Source of the DNA: Scatomorpha sp964367935
GTDB lineage: Bacteria > Bacillota > Clostridia > Oscillospirales > Oscillospiraceae
NCBI GenBank assembly: GCA_964367935.1
Contig: CAYIYZ010000001.1
Location: 372,001 to 436,000 of the forward strand
Direction: 5' to 3'
Length of the DNA stretch: 64,000 bases
The first letter of the stretch is position 1; each line of letters starts with the position of its first letter. The notes below the pieces were generated by a model. That model did not search any database, was not told where the DNA came from, and was given only the letters and a program-made list of their open reading frames with translations. The position numbers were made by a program, and so were the translations under genes. This document shows, one piece after another, positions 53,740 through 62,018 of the stretch.

Positions 53740-56265
53740 ATGAGAACTCTAAAGAAGACCCTGGCACTCGTTTTGGTAGTGGCAATGGTTCTCTCCATGG
53801 GCGTAATGGGCGTTAACGCTGACTTTACGGACGTGGCAGAGGATAATGCATACTACGAGGCGATCACCGTTCTGACTGCACTAGGCATCATCGACGGTAT
53901 GACAGAAACCACATACGCACCTGAGGGCACACTGACACGTGCACAGGCAGCTAAGATCATCACTTACGTGAAGCTTGGCGCAACAAATGCAGAGAAGATT
54001 TCTGCAGCAAGCGGTCAGCGTTTTGACGACGTTGCAGTTGGCGAGAATGGCCACTGGGCAGCAGCTTACATTGATTACTGCGCAAACATGGGCATAATCA
54101 ACGGCGTAGGCGAGAACAAGTTTGATCCCGAAGGCATGCTGACAACAGCAGCATTCACAAAGATGCTTCTAGTAGCAGTTGGCTACGAGGGCGAGTACAC
54201 AGGCGACAGCTGGGCAATCAACGTTGCAGCTGACGCAGTTGAGAACGATCTGGATCATGACGACATTGTTATCAGCAACAGCATATACATCAGCCGTGCA
54301 GAGGCAGCTCAGCTTGCTCTACAGGCAATCCAGGCAGTACCTCCCGGTGGCGAAGCAAGCTACATGGTAGAAGGCTCAAGCCTTGAGTTTGACACCATCA
54401 CAGAGGCTGTTCTTTACGCACAGGTAAACCTAATAGGTGGCGTTATGCCCACAATCACTGCAGTTTCCGAGGATAGCTTGGCTTCCAAGGTATTCAAGAT
54501 GACTGAGGCTACAACAACAGCTGATGACTGGGGTCGCCCCGGCTCGGTTTACACCTACGGTTCTGACAAGGACACTGTAGAGTTCCCCGCAGAGGCTGAC
54601 ATGATGATCACAGAGCTTTACAAGGCAAGCGTTCAGAGCGATAAGGACGATTTTGCTGAGATGCTCGAAGATGCAGACATAAAGGTTACCACTGGTGCAT
54701 TCACCGTGTACCTAAACGGCGCAATGGTTACATCTATTAACGGTGATCTACCTGCAACATACGACATGGATACAATCATGACACTCACTGACAACGGCGT
54801 TTGTGTTGAGCTCTTCACAACTGATGATGTTGTAACAACAGTTGTTGTAACTGTAAGCGCATTCGGCGAAGTTGACATGGCTGATAAGAAGGAAACTTCT
54901 TCCATGGGCGCATACACCGAGTACAGCCTACCTGCAGTTGGCGTATCTACATCAACTGGCGCAGTAGACATGGAAGGCAAGATCTTCTCCACAGTAGTAG
55001 ACGAGGATGATGATGTTGACACTGTAGTTATAGAAGGCACAGTTGAAGATGGCGATGATGTTCTTTACACACCGCTATTCAAGGGCAACATGGAAATCTC
55101 AGTTGCAGGCGGCCAGACTGGTATGCTTAGCGGCACAGGCGCAGGCCTTTCCAAGATCTACATCGAGGAAGTAACCGAGATGGTAGAGGGCGAGTTCGAT
55201 CGTTACAGCGCAACAACCTACAGAATCGACGGCACAGACTACGAAGTTTCCGGCGCTATCGGCGCAGACTTCACAGCTGCTGTTGGCACTGACGTTGAGT
55301 GGTACTTGGATGAGTACGGCTACCTACTTGGCGATGCAGCAACAACTACAACAGGCATCAACTACGTAATGCTTCTTAAGGTTGCTAACGTTAACGTTCT
55401 TGTTGACGGCGTAATCGAAGTTGAGAATCGCGTAATGATCGTTGACGAAGCTGGCACAGTAATGACAGTTGCGTCTGACAAGGACTACACTGGCACTCCT
55501 GTTGGCGCAGTTTACGTTGCAACCGTTAGCGATGACGAGTACAAGTTGGCTGCAGTTACTGTTGCTGATGATGTTGATGCAGTTACAGCAATAACAAAGG
55601 GCACAGCTCAGCTTGCTGCTGACTCTTATGCTTCAAACGGAACAATCTTCGTAAAGGCTAACTACAATGATGATAACGCAGTAGACGGCACAGTAACCAT
55701 CTACACAGGTATCAACAACGTACCTAGCTACTCGGGCTTGACAAAGACATTTGCAATCTCTGAGGACAGCACAGTTTCTTCTGTAGTATTCATCTACGAT
55801 CAGGTTGATGCTAACTCCGAGAGCGCATACATCTACGTAACAGACACCATGTACACCACAGCTGATGGTAAGACCTACGACACCATCAAGGACGGTGAGA
55901 TGAGCACAGTTTCTATAGATGATGCAGAGACACTTGCAATGAACACAATGTACTACAGCTTGAAGATCAGCGGCGTTGGTGTTCCGACTGAGGTAGTAGC
56001 TGTTCCTGAGGTAGGCGCAACTGCAATCAAGAACAACGATGGTCTCTTGACCACGAACACTGGAGCACTTGTAGGTACTGTTTCTGACAGCACACCTGTC
56101 TACACAATAGACGAGAGTGCAGGCACTGTCGAAGTTGGTACAGCTGCAGACCTTAACGTTGAGGGCGCAAAGGCTATCTACGTCGACAACGATGACGATC
56201 TAGCAGCAAATGCAGGCATCGGCGGTACAGGCGAAGCAAGCGCTATCTACATCATCGTAGACTAA
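53740..56265 (+). CDS. S-layer protein with SLH domains, paralogue B (predicted ON in this orientation)
   Basis: A signal peptide (MRTLKKTLALVLVVAMVLSM, cleaved near VNA) precedes three SLH modules (FTDVAEDNAYYEAITVLTAL; FDDVAVGENGHWAAAYIDYC; a weaker one to about residue 190). A 640-residue acidic, Thr/Val-rich beta region follows, ending ASAIYIIVD. Codon use stands apart from the window: Ala and Thr are mostly GCA and ACA, Ile ATC, Asn AAC, Tyr TAC, with few ATA, as expected of one of the most abundant proteins in the cell. AAGGAGGAGTTTC precedes the ATG; CCTCT-GAAA-AGAGG lies just before it. A strong terminator follows. Probably the main S-layer protein of the sampled cells. Confidence 0.95.
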   Translation: MRTLKKTLALVLVVAMVLSMGVMGVNADFTDVAEDNAYYEAITVLTALGIIDGMTETTYAPEGTLTRAQAAKIITYVKLGATNAEKISAASGQRFDDVAVGENGHWAAAYIDYCANMGIINGVGENKFDPEGMLTTAAFTKMLLVAVGYEGEYTGDSWAINVAADAVENDLDHDDIVISNSIYISRAEAAQLALQAIQAVPPGGEASYMVEGSSLEFDTITEAVLYAQVNLIGGVMPTITAVSEDSLASKVFKMTEATTTADDWGRPGSVYTYGSDKDTVEFPAEADMMITELYKASVQSDKDDFAEMLEDADIKVTTGAFTVYLNGAMVTSINGDLPATYDMDTIMTLTDNGVCVELFTTDDVVTTVVVTVSAFGEVDMADKKETSSMGAYTEYSLPAVGVSTSTGAVDMEGKIFSTVVDEDDDVDTVVIEGTVEDGDDVLYTPLFKGNMEISVAGGQTGMLSGTGAGLSKIYIEEVTEMVEGEFDRYSATTYRIDGTDYEVSGAIGADFTAAVGTDVEWYLDEYGYLLGDAATTTTGINYVMLLKVANVNVLVDGVIEVENRVMIVDEAGTVMTVASDKDYTGTPVGAVYVATVSDDEYKLAAVTVADDVDAVTAITKGTAQLAADSYASNGTIFVKANYNDDNAVDGTVTIYTGINNVPSYSGLTKTFAISEDSTVSSVVFIYDQVDANSESAYIYVTDTMYTTADGKTYDTIKDGEMSTVSIDDAETLAMNTMYYSLKISGVGVPTEVVAVPEVGATAIKNNDGLLTTNTGALVGTVSDSTPVYTIDESAGTVEVGTAADLNVEGAKAIYVDNDDDLAANAGIGGTGEASAIYIIVD

Positions 56266-56305
56266 GCTAAACCCTAACAGCAAAAACCTAAGCGAATAAC
56301 TTTAA

Positions 56306-56333
56306 GCCCCCCTCTCACGAGGGGGGCTTTTTT
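56306..56333 (+). terminator. Terminator of the S-layer gene B
   Basis: GCCCCCCTC, TCAC loop, GAGGGGGGC, then TTTTTT. Confidence 0.95.
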
Positions 56334-56361
56334 ATACGCAGAACTAAATGCGCACAAAAAA

Positions 56362-56390
56362 GGGACGGATATAAAATCCGTCCCCTACAA
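56362..56390. repeat. R3 palindrome
   Basis: GGGACGGAT, ATAAA, ATCCGTCCC, then CTACAA, one base from the murC stop. The stem differs from the other copies but the CCTACAA flank is kept. Confidence 0.75.
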
Positions 56391-56391
56391 T

Positions 56392-57759
56392 TTAATCCAC
56401 TAAACTCTCACCTATTTTATAAACGTCACCTGCGCCGACAGTTAAAATAATGTCGCCATCACGTGCCACGCTCCGTACCTGCTCCTCCAAATCCGCAAAA
56501 GACGCACAGAACACTGCGCCGTCTATGCGCTCCGCCAACATCGCAGACGAGATATTCGTTGTGTTCGTCTCTCGTGCCGCATATATCTCCGCCAAATAGC
56601 AGAGCGTCGGCCGCCGCAGTTCACGCACAAAATCATCGAAAAATGCCACCGTTCGTGTATAGGTATGCGGCTGAAATATTAAAATCGCTCGCTCGTACGG
56701 TAAATGCTCAACAGCGTCAAGTAACACTTCAAGCTCGCCCGGATGATGCGCATAATCGTCATACACATCAGCGCCGTTACACTCGCCCTTATACTGGAAA
56801 CGTCGCTCCACGCCGCCAAAGCCGCACAGACCCTCCGCAACTGCCTTTGCACTTATCCCAAGGCAGATGCAAGACGCCGCCGCCGCCAATGCATTGCGGA
56901 CATTATGCAGACCCGGCACCTTTAATGTCACTTTCGTGAAATACTCGCCCTCATACCATATCTCAAACTCCGAATGTGAGCCGATAAACTGAATTTCCCT
57001 TGCACTAAGCGTCGCACCCTCACCTAAACCATAGGTGCAAAGCTCACGATTTAGCGGTGCAAGCGCTGACATCGTATTCGCATCGTCCGCATTCGCCACT
57101 ATATGACCGTCCATAGGCACTCGGGACGCAAAGTCTCGGAAGGAATTCTGTATCTGCTCAAGATTCTCGAAATAGTCGAGGTGATCCTCCTCTATGTCAA
57201 GCACCACTGCCACAGTCGGGTAAAAGGATAAAAACGCATCGTGGTACTCGCAGGACTCCAACACTATAGTATCGCCCTTGCCGACCCTATGCCCTGCCTT
57301 CAAAAGCGGTAGTGTGCCGCCTATCATCACCGTCGGATCGACCTGTGCCGCCATTAGTATATGCGTACACATGCTCGTGGTCGTCGTCTTGCCGTGCGTG
57401 CCGGCTATGCATATGGCGTTCTCGTAGTCCTGCATGATTGCGCCCCACGCATCAGCACGCTCAAACACAGGTATGCCCAAGGCTCGTGCTCTCGCCACCT
57501 CGGGGTTATCGTCTCGTGCCGCCGCCGTACGTACCACAAAGTCATAGCCTGCTTCTATGTTTTCTGCCCTATGTCCTATATGCACGCTTATGCCAAGACC
57601 CGTGAGATGCTCCGTCTTCTCGCTTGCACTCATGTCCGAGCCGCTGACTTCTACACCCATTCCTTTCAGTACTTCCGCAAGCGGTGACATCGACACGCCA
57701 CCTATGCCTATGAGGTAAGCTCGCTTACCTTTTTCTATATATTTTTTAAATTCAGACAT
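56392..57759 (-). CDS. murC: UDP-N-acetylmuramate-L-alanine ligase
   Basis: The first Mur ligase of peptidoglycan precursor synthesis. Motifs: AYLIGIGGVSMSPLAEVLKG (N-terminal Rossmann), CIAGTHGKTTTTSMC (ATP loop), DIEEDHLDYFENLEQI, GLHNVRNALAAAASCICLGI, VYDDYAHHPGELEVLLDAVE and FQPHTYTRT. The length of 455 aa is typical. ATG start with AAGGTCGG upstream; it is a single gene. Confidence 0.97.
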   Translation of the reverse strand: MSEFKKYIEKGKRAYLIGIGGVSMSPLAEVLKGMGVEVSGSDMSASEKTEHLTGLGISVHIGHRAENIEAGYDFVVRTAAARDDNPEVARARALGIPVFERADAWGAIMQDYENAICIAGTHGKTTTTSMCTHILMAAQVDPTVMIGGTLPLLKAGHRVGKGDTIVLESCEYHDAFLSFYPTVAVVLDIEEDHLDYFENLEQIQNSFRDFASRVPMDGHIVANADDANTMSALAPLNRELCTYGLGEGATLSAREIQFIGSHSEFEIWYEGEYFTKVTLKVPGLHNVRNALAAAASCICLGISAKAVAEGLCGFGGVERRFQYKGECNGADVYDDYAHHPGELEVLLDAVEHLPYERAILIFQPHTYTRTVAFFDDFVRELRRPTLCYLAEIYAARETNTTNISSAMLAERIDGAVFCASFADLEEQVRSVARDGDIILTVGAGDVYKIGESLVD

Positions 57760-57881
57760 GTGACCGACCTTCCAAATAATTATAGGGAAAATGGGAAAAT
57801 ATACTTGTTAAAATCCGTGTGAATTGTTATTATATTATATTATACCGTAATTTACAAGTGCTAAACGGCACCGGAGTTAAA

Positions 57882-59021
57882 ATGAAACTGCCCATTTATG
57901 TTGAAAATACACTAAAAATACTCGAAAGTAAGCAGTACACCGCCCTTTTAGTCGGTGGCTGTGTACGTGACGAGCTCCTAGGGCGTCGCCCAAAGGACTT
58001 TGATATCGCAACAGACGCTACGCCCGACGTTGTACAGGCGCTTTTCAGCCGCACTGTAGCCACAGGCGCCAAGTTCGGCACTGTACGTGTCTTGTACGGT
58101 AAAAACGAAGTAGAGGTCAGTACATTCCGCACAGAGAGCGCTTATTCCGATAAGCGTCACCCCGACAGTGTAAAATTTACGCTAAACATCGAGGAGGACT
58201 TAGCTCGACGTGACTTCAGCGTCAACGCTATGGCGCTCAGCTTGCGTGGTGACTTAAGCGACCCTTTCGGAGGTCGAGTAGACTTAGAACGTAAAATCAT
58301 ACGCTGTGTCGGAAATGCACAAGACAGATTCTCAGAGGACGCTCTGCGTATGCTGCGTGCTCTGCGTTTTTGTGCGCAACTTGACTTTACCTTAGATGCC
58401 GATACGCTAACGGCGTTAAAACGCTGTGCGTCTGAGTGCTCGACGCTCTCGGCGGAGCGTGTGCGTGAGGAACTTATGAAGACGCTGTGTTCACCTAAGC
58501 CTGAGTATGCGGGCGACATGATAAAATACAAGCTACTGGAAAATTACCTTGAAGATAAAAATTGTGATTTAAGTACCTTGGGCAGATTACCGCAGTACGC
58601 ACGGCTGACACATTTTTGTCATGCGCTCAAAAAAAGCGGTGCCATAGACGAGGTGGGAAGCTTTCTGCGCAGTCTGCGCTTTTCGAGGACTGAGACGGAG
58701 CTTTGCATAGCGGCGTGTAAGCTCTTGGACGAGGGTATGGTTGACGCCAAGCGTGCTCTGCGTGACTATGGCGCTCCTGTAGTGCGTGCGGCTTATCCGA
58801 GAGGGCAGGTGTGGCGAGCTGTTTTGCGCTCGGGTGAGTGTTACAGTGTTGATTTGCTGAATATAAGCGGTGCGGAGCTTCACAAACTCGGGTACAGCGG
58901 TGCGGACATAGGTGCTGAGCTAAGGCGACTTTTGGAACTTGTGATAGATGACCCGTCCTTAAACAGCCGTGAGACATTGCTTTCATTGGCAAGGCAAAAT
59001 TTTGGGGGTATGTATGAGTAA
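57882..59021 (+). CDS. cca: CCA tRNA nucleotidyltransferase
   Basis: Class II nucleotidyltransferase: ALLVGGCVRDELLGRRPKDF with DIATDATPDVV (metal Asp pair DFDIA), RRDFSVNAMALS, DPFGGRVDLERKIIRCVGNA and EDALRMLRALRFCAQL. The 379-aa protein is full length with the C-terminal domains; I see no HD domain. Some tRNA genes here already encode CCA, so it probably repairs ends as well as completing others. CGGAG precedes ATG 57882. Its stop overlaps the next start by eight bases. Confidence 0.95.
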   Translation: MKLPIYVENTLKILESKQYTALLVGGCVRDELLGRRPKDFDIATDATPDVVQALFSRTVATGAKFGTVRVLYGKNEVEVSTFRTESAYSDKRHPDSVKFTLNIEEDLARRDFSVNAMALSLRGDLSDPFGGRVDLERKIIRCVGNAQDRFSEDALRMLRALRFCAQLDFTLDADTLTALKRCASECSTLSAERVREELMKTLCSPKPEYAGDMIKYKLLENYLEDKNCDLSTLGRLPQYARLTHFCHALKKSGAIDEVGSFLRSLRFSRTETELCIAACKLLDEGMVDAKRALRDYGAPVVRAAYPRGQVWRAVLRSGECYSVDLLNISGAELHKLGYSGADIGAELRRLLELVIDDPSLNSRETLLSLARQNFGGMYE

Positions 59022-59580
59022 TATAAATTGGGATAAGCTGAAAAGTGAATGTCTTGGCTGCTTAGCTTGCGGTTTGAGTGAGACACGTCAAAATGTTGTG
59101 TTTGGTGTGGGCGATGAGCATGCGGATATAATGTTCATAGGCGAAGCGCCGGGTGCCAAGGAAGACGAGAGGGGCGAGCCCTTTGTCGGACGTGCCGGCA
59201 AGCTACTCGACAGTATGCTCGAGATGATAGATTTGGATCGTTCGAAGGTGTATATAGCGAACATGGTAAAGTGCAGGCCGCCGAATAACAGAGATCCGCT
59301 TGATACGGAGCAAGCGGCGTGCTCGCAGTGGCTAAAGGCACAGATAGAGTATATTAATCCGAAGGTAATAGTGTGTCTGGGTCGCATAGCGGCGATGCGC
59401 TTTATACGTGCGGATTATAAAATAAGTAAGGAGCACGGCCAGTGGCATGAGATAGACGGGCGCAGTGTGACGGCTCTTTTCCATCCGGCGGCGTTGTTGC
59501 GTGACCCACGTAAGCGTCCGGAGACTTTCGAGGATTTGAAGTCGATACAGGCGAAAGTCACGGAGGCGAAGCCGAATTAA
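59014..59580 (+). CDS. Uracil-DNA glycosylase, family 4 (Fe-S)
   Basis: Family 4 UDG motifs: GEAPGAKEDERGEPFVGRAG (motif 1), VKCRPPNNRDP and FHPAALLRDPRKR (motif 2). Four cysteines are placed to bind a 4Fe-4S cluster (CLGCLACGLSETR at the start, KCRPP and CSQWL). It removes uracil from DNA. ATG 59014 overlaps the cca stop, with GGGGG ahead. The C-terminal EAKPN and TAA stop come from the R2 repeat that begins at 59565; the natural end was probably different. Confidence 0.94.
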   Translation: MSNINWDKLKSECLGCLACGLSETRQNVVFGVGDEHADIMFIGEAPGAKEDERGEPFVGRAGKLLDSMLEMIDLDRSKVYIANMVKCRPPNNRDPLDTEQAACSQWLKAQIEYINPKVIVCLGRIAAMRFIRADYKISKEHGQWHEIDGRSVTALFHPAALLRDPRKRPETFEDLKSIQAKVTEAKPN

Positions 59581-59784
59581 AAGTTTTAATCAACTTTTTT
59601 CAAAAAGTTGCGGGGTGCAGGGACGGCGGCCCTGCTCGCCGTCCGTTCGAGGCTGAAATCCTTTGCCTTAAAAGCGTATTTTTGAAAGTGAATTTTCGCA
59701 CGTAGTGCGGAAAGAGAAAACTTTTTACAAGAAAAAAAGTTTTCTAAATTTCTCCAAGGGGTTCGGGGCATAGCCCCGACTAAA
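59565..59784 (+). repeat. R2 family multi-hairpin repeat, long copy
   Basis: GGCGAAGCCGAATTAAAAGT, then the two A/T palindromes, GCGGGGTGCAGGGACGGCGG, TTAAAAGCGTATTTTTGAAA, CGCACGTAGTGCG, GAAAACTTTTTACAAG and the GGGGCATAGCCCC hairpin. Same order as at 9709-9947. In the CACACATAGTGTG/CGCACGTAGTGCG hairpin, both sides of the stem changed together. Confidence 0.85.
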
Positions 59785-59834
59785 AAACTAAAAATAAAAA
59801 ATAAAAACGATTACCAACGAAGAAAGGCGAACTG

Positions 59835-60737
59835 ATGTTAGAATTTAAACCCTTCAACTTGGAGGACAAGGACTTTATATGTAAGTATCTGCGCAGTGAG
59901 AATTCACGAAGTGCAGACTATAATTTCGGAAATAATTTCATGTGGGCGGACAGGTACAATCAGAGGTACGCCGCAAAGGGCGATAGGCTTATAATAAGTG
60001 TGGATTATAAGGGCAGGCAGATGTTCTCATTTCCCATAGGCAGTGGAGCTATAGAGCCAGCGATAGAGGAGATAAGGGCGCTTTCGGGCACAAGGCGTAT
60101 GGTCATACGAGGTGTGACGGATGAGCATAAGGCTCTGTTAGAGGATGCGTATCCCTATCTCTTTGACTTTGAGCCCGACCGTGACAGCTATGATTATATA
60201 TATACGGTGGAGAAGATGAGCACATTTTCGGGCAAGAAACTCCACGCGAAGAGAAATCACTGTAATAGATTCGAGCGTGAGAACGAATGGGACTTTCAGC
60301 TCTTGACAAAGGAACTTGTGCCGGAGTGTATGGCTATGCTTAAGGAGTGGACGGCTGAGCGTGGCGGTGAGGATGACGACGGCATAAAAGACGAACATTC
60401 TGCTATATTACGCGGGATGTTAAACTATGAGAAACTAGGTCTCTTGGGCGGCGTGTTGCGTTCGAGCGGTAAGGTCGTTGGCTTTACGATAGGTGAGCGC
60501 AGTTCGGCGGATACGTTTAACGTACACTTTGAGAAGGCGTATATGGGCATACATGGGGCGTATCCTATGGTGGCGAGAGAGATGGCACGCAAGGTAGCAG
60601 AGCTCATGCCTAAGGTGCGGTATCTAAACCGTGAGGAGGACATGGGGCTTGAGAACTTGCGCAAGGCTAAGTACGATTATTTCCCCGAGTTTCTGCTCGC
60701 TAAGTATACAGCGACGGAGCGTAAAACGGAGGTATAG
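59835..60737 (+). CDS. DUF2156 domain protein (GNAT-like, lysyl-phosphatidylglycerol synthase C-domain type)
   Basis: It begins MLEFKPFNLEDKDFICKYLR with the conserved YNFGNNFMWADRYNQRYA and KLHAKRNHCNRFERENEWDF segments and AYPMVAREMARKVAELMPKV, RYLNREEDMGLENLRKAKYD. These are features of DUF2156 proteins, which have a double GNAT fold like the aminoacyl-transferring domain of MprF. It has no membrane segments, so it may aminoacylate a soluble or membrane-facing substrate. The next gene starts two bases after its stop; the two form an operon. Confidence 0.9.
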   Translation: MLEFKPFNLEDKDFICKYLRSENSRSADYNFGNNFMWADRYNQRYAAKGDRLIISVDYKGRQMFSFPIGSGAIEPAIEEIRALSGTRRMVIRGVTDEHKALLEDAYPYLFDFEPDRDSYDYIYTVEKMSTFSGKKLHAKRNHCNRFERENEWDFQLLTKELVPECMAMLKEWTAERGGEDDDGIKDEHSAILRGMLNYEKLGLLGGVLRSSGKVVGFTIGERSSADTFNVHFEKAYMGIHGAYPMVAREMARKVAELMPKVRYLNREEDMGLENLRKAKYDYFPEFLLAKYTATERKTEV

Positions 60738-60739
60738 CA

Positions 60740-61312
60740 ATGAGTATCAAAGAGACTGCGACGTATACGGTGCGAGAAGCAAACGAGAACGACTGGGCAG
60801 AGAGGCGAGCTTTGTGGAGTTCGGTGTTCGGTGACAGTGAGTCGGATTTGGAGATATTTAATGGAAAGCTCGGTAAACTCTGCGACTGTTTGGTAGCTGA
60901 GAGCGAAGGACGTATAATTTCGGCTGCGTATGCAATATACGGTGTACGAGCAGAGGGCGTGGAATGTGCTTATATATATGCCGTTGCGACGCACCCCGAC
61001 AGTCGTGGAATGGGCGCAGCGGGTGATTTATGTAAGAGACTGCGTGACAGGGCTTTTGGCAGGGACGTGGGCATAGTCGCTACACTGCCTGCGACACAGT
61101 CTCTCTGTACATGGTATGAGAAACTTCTGAAAATGTCACCGTGTTTTGTGAGAGGTACTGAGGGCGTGGAGTTTCTTGCCGAGTGGGAGGAGTATGCAAA
61201 GCTGCTTGCACCCGGTAGTGAAGAAGTGCCGAAAATGCTGAGGGCGACAGCGGCAGAGGGCGTGGACTTGGAAAAGTACAAGGACATGGGTTGGAAGCAT
61301 TGTTTTAATTAG
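60740..61312 (+). CDS. GNAT-family N-acetyltransferase
   Basis: GNAT signatures are present: VREANENDWAERRALWSSVF, CLVAESEGRIISAAYAIYGV, CAYIYAVATHPDSRGMGAAG with the acetyl-CoA loop (R-G-M-G-A-A-G), and LPATQSLCTWYEKL. The fold resembles the Eis/DUF1122 half. GGAGG is six bases before the ATG. It is coupled to the DUF2156 gene. Substrate unknown. Confidence 0.88.
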   Translation: MSIKETATYTVREANENDWAERRALWSSVFGDSESDLEIFNGKLGKLCDCLVAESEGRIISAAYAIYGVRAEGVECAYIYAVATHPDSRGMGAAGDLCKRLRDRAFGRDVGIVATLPATQSLCTWYEKLLKMSPCFVRGTEGVEFLAEWEEYAKLLAPGSEEVPKMLRATAAEGVDLEKYKDMGWKHCFN

Positions 61313-61348
61313 GGCGAGACAAAAGGAAATATATAGGAGGCAAGAAAG

Positions 61349-61735
61349 ATGATAACAGTTGGCATGACACATAAGGAAGAGCGAGTGGTGGAGTATGAGC
61401 ATACGGCTGCGCATATGGGCTCAGGAGCGCAGGAGGTGTTCGCTACGCCGATGATGATAGCTCTCATGGAGTTTTCCGCTATGAATGCAGTGGCACCTTA
61501 TTTGGCGGAAGGACAGGCAACGGTAGGCACGGAGGTCAATGTGAAGCATTTAGGCGCTACACCTGTGGGCATGAAGGTGTGTGCGGAGTGCGAGCTTATA
61601 GAGTTCGATAGGCGTCGTTTAGTGTTCAAGGTCACAGCTTATGATGAGGTGGAGAAGATAGGCGAGGGCGTACATGAGCGATTCATTATAGACGTGGAGA
61701 AATTCATGGCAAAGACGCAAACCAAGATGAAATAA
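61349..61735 (+). CDS. Hot-dog fold thioesterase (FlK-like)
   Basis: A 128-aa single hot-dog domain: MGSGAQEVFATPMMIALMEF, SAMNAVAPYLAEGQATVGTE, VNVKHLGATPVGMKVCAECE. The spacing of Thr (FATPMM), Glu (MEFSA) and His (KHLGATP) resembles the active site of fluoroacetyl-CoA thioesterase and related acyl-CoA thioesterases. AGGAGG precedes the ATG. A terminator follows. The true substrate is unlikely to be fluoroacetyl-CoA. Confidence 0.87.
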   Translation: MITVGMTHKEERVVEYEHTAAHMGSGAQEVFATPMMIALMEFSAMNAVAPYLAEGQATVGTEVNVKHLGATPVGMKVCAECELIEFDRRRLVFKVTAYDEVEKIGEGVHERFIIDVEKFMAKTQTKMK

Positions 61736-61767
61736 GCAGATATCAATAATTGTGTACAATTATAACA

Positions 61768-61823
61768 GGGGCGCTACCGCGTGGAGTCATGAGATGAAAC
61801 GACGGTAGCGCCCTTGATTTTTC
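61768..61823 (+). terminator. Terminator of the DUF2156-GNAT-thioesterase unit
   Basis: GGGCGCTACCG (61768-61779) pairs with CGGTAGCGCCC (61802-61813), with a loop of about 22 bases, then TTGATTTTTCTT. Confidence 0.85.
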
Positions 61824-62018
61824 TTGACATATTAACCTATTAAAGGTGCGAAAAAATGGGAATAAATACAATATAGGTTACTTATTTGTGCTAATATGCA
61901 ACTATAAAAAAATAATATGAATTATTATGTCGAAAAAGCTTGTCAAAAGGAGAACTTTGTAGTATTTTATATCAAGCATAGATAAAGCTAAAGCAAGAAT
62001 AAAATCGGAGGGATCGGC
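61824..62018. other. A+T-rich region before the LysR-type gene
   Basis: No coding sequence seen. It holds short A+T-rich repeats and several TATAAT-like boxes, none with a clear -35. Confidence 0.35.
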
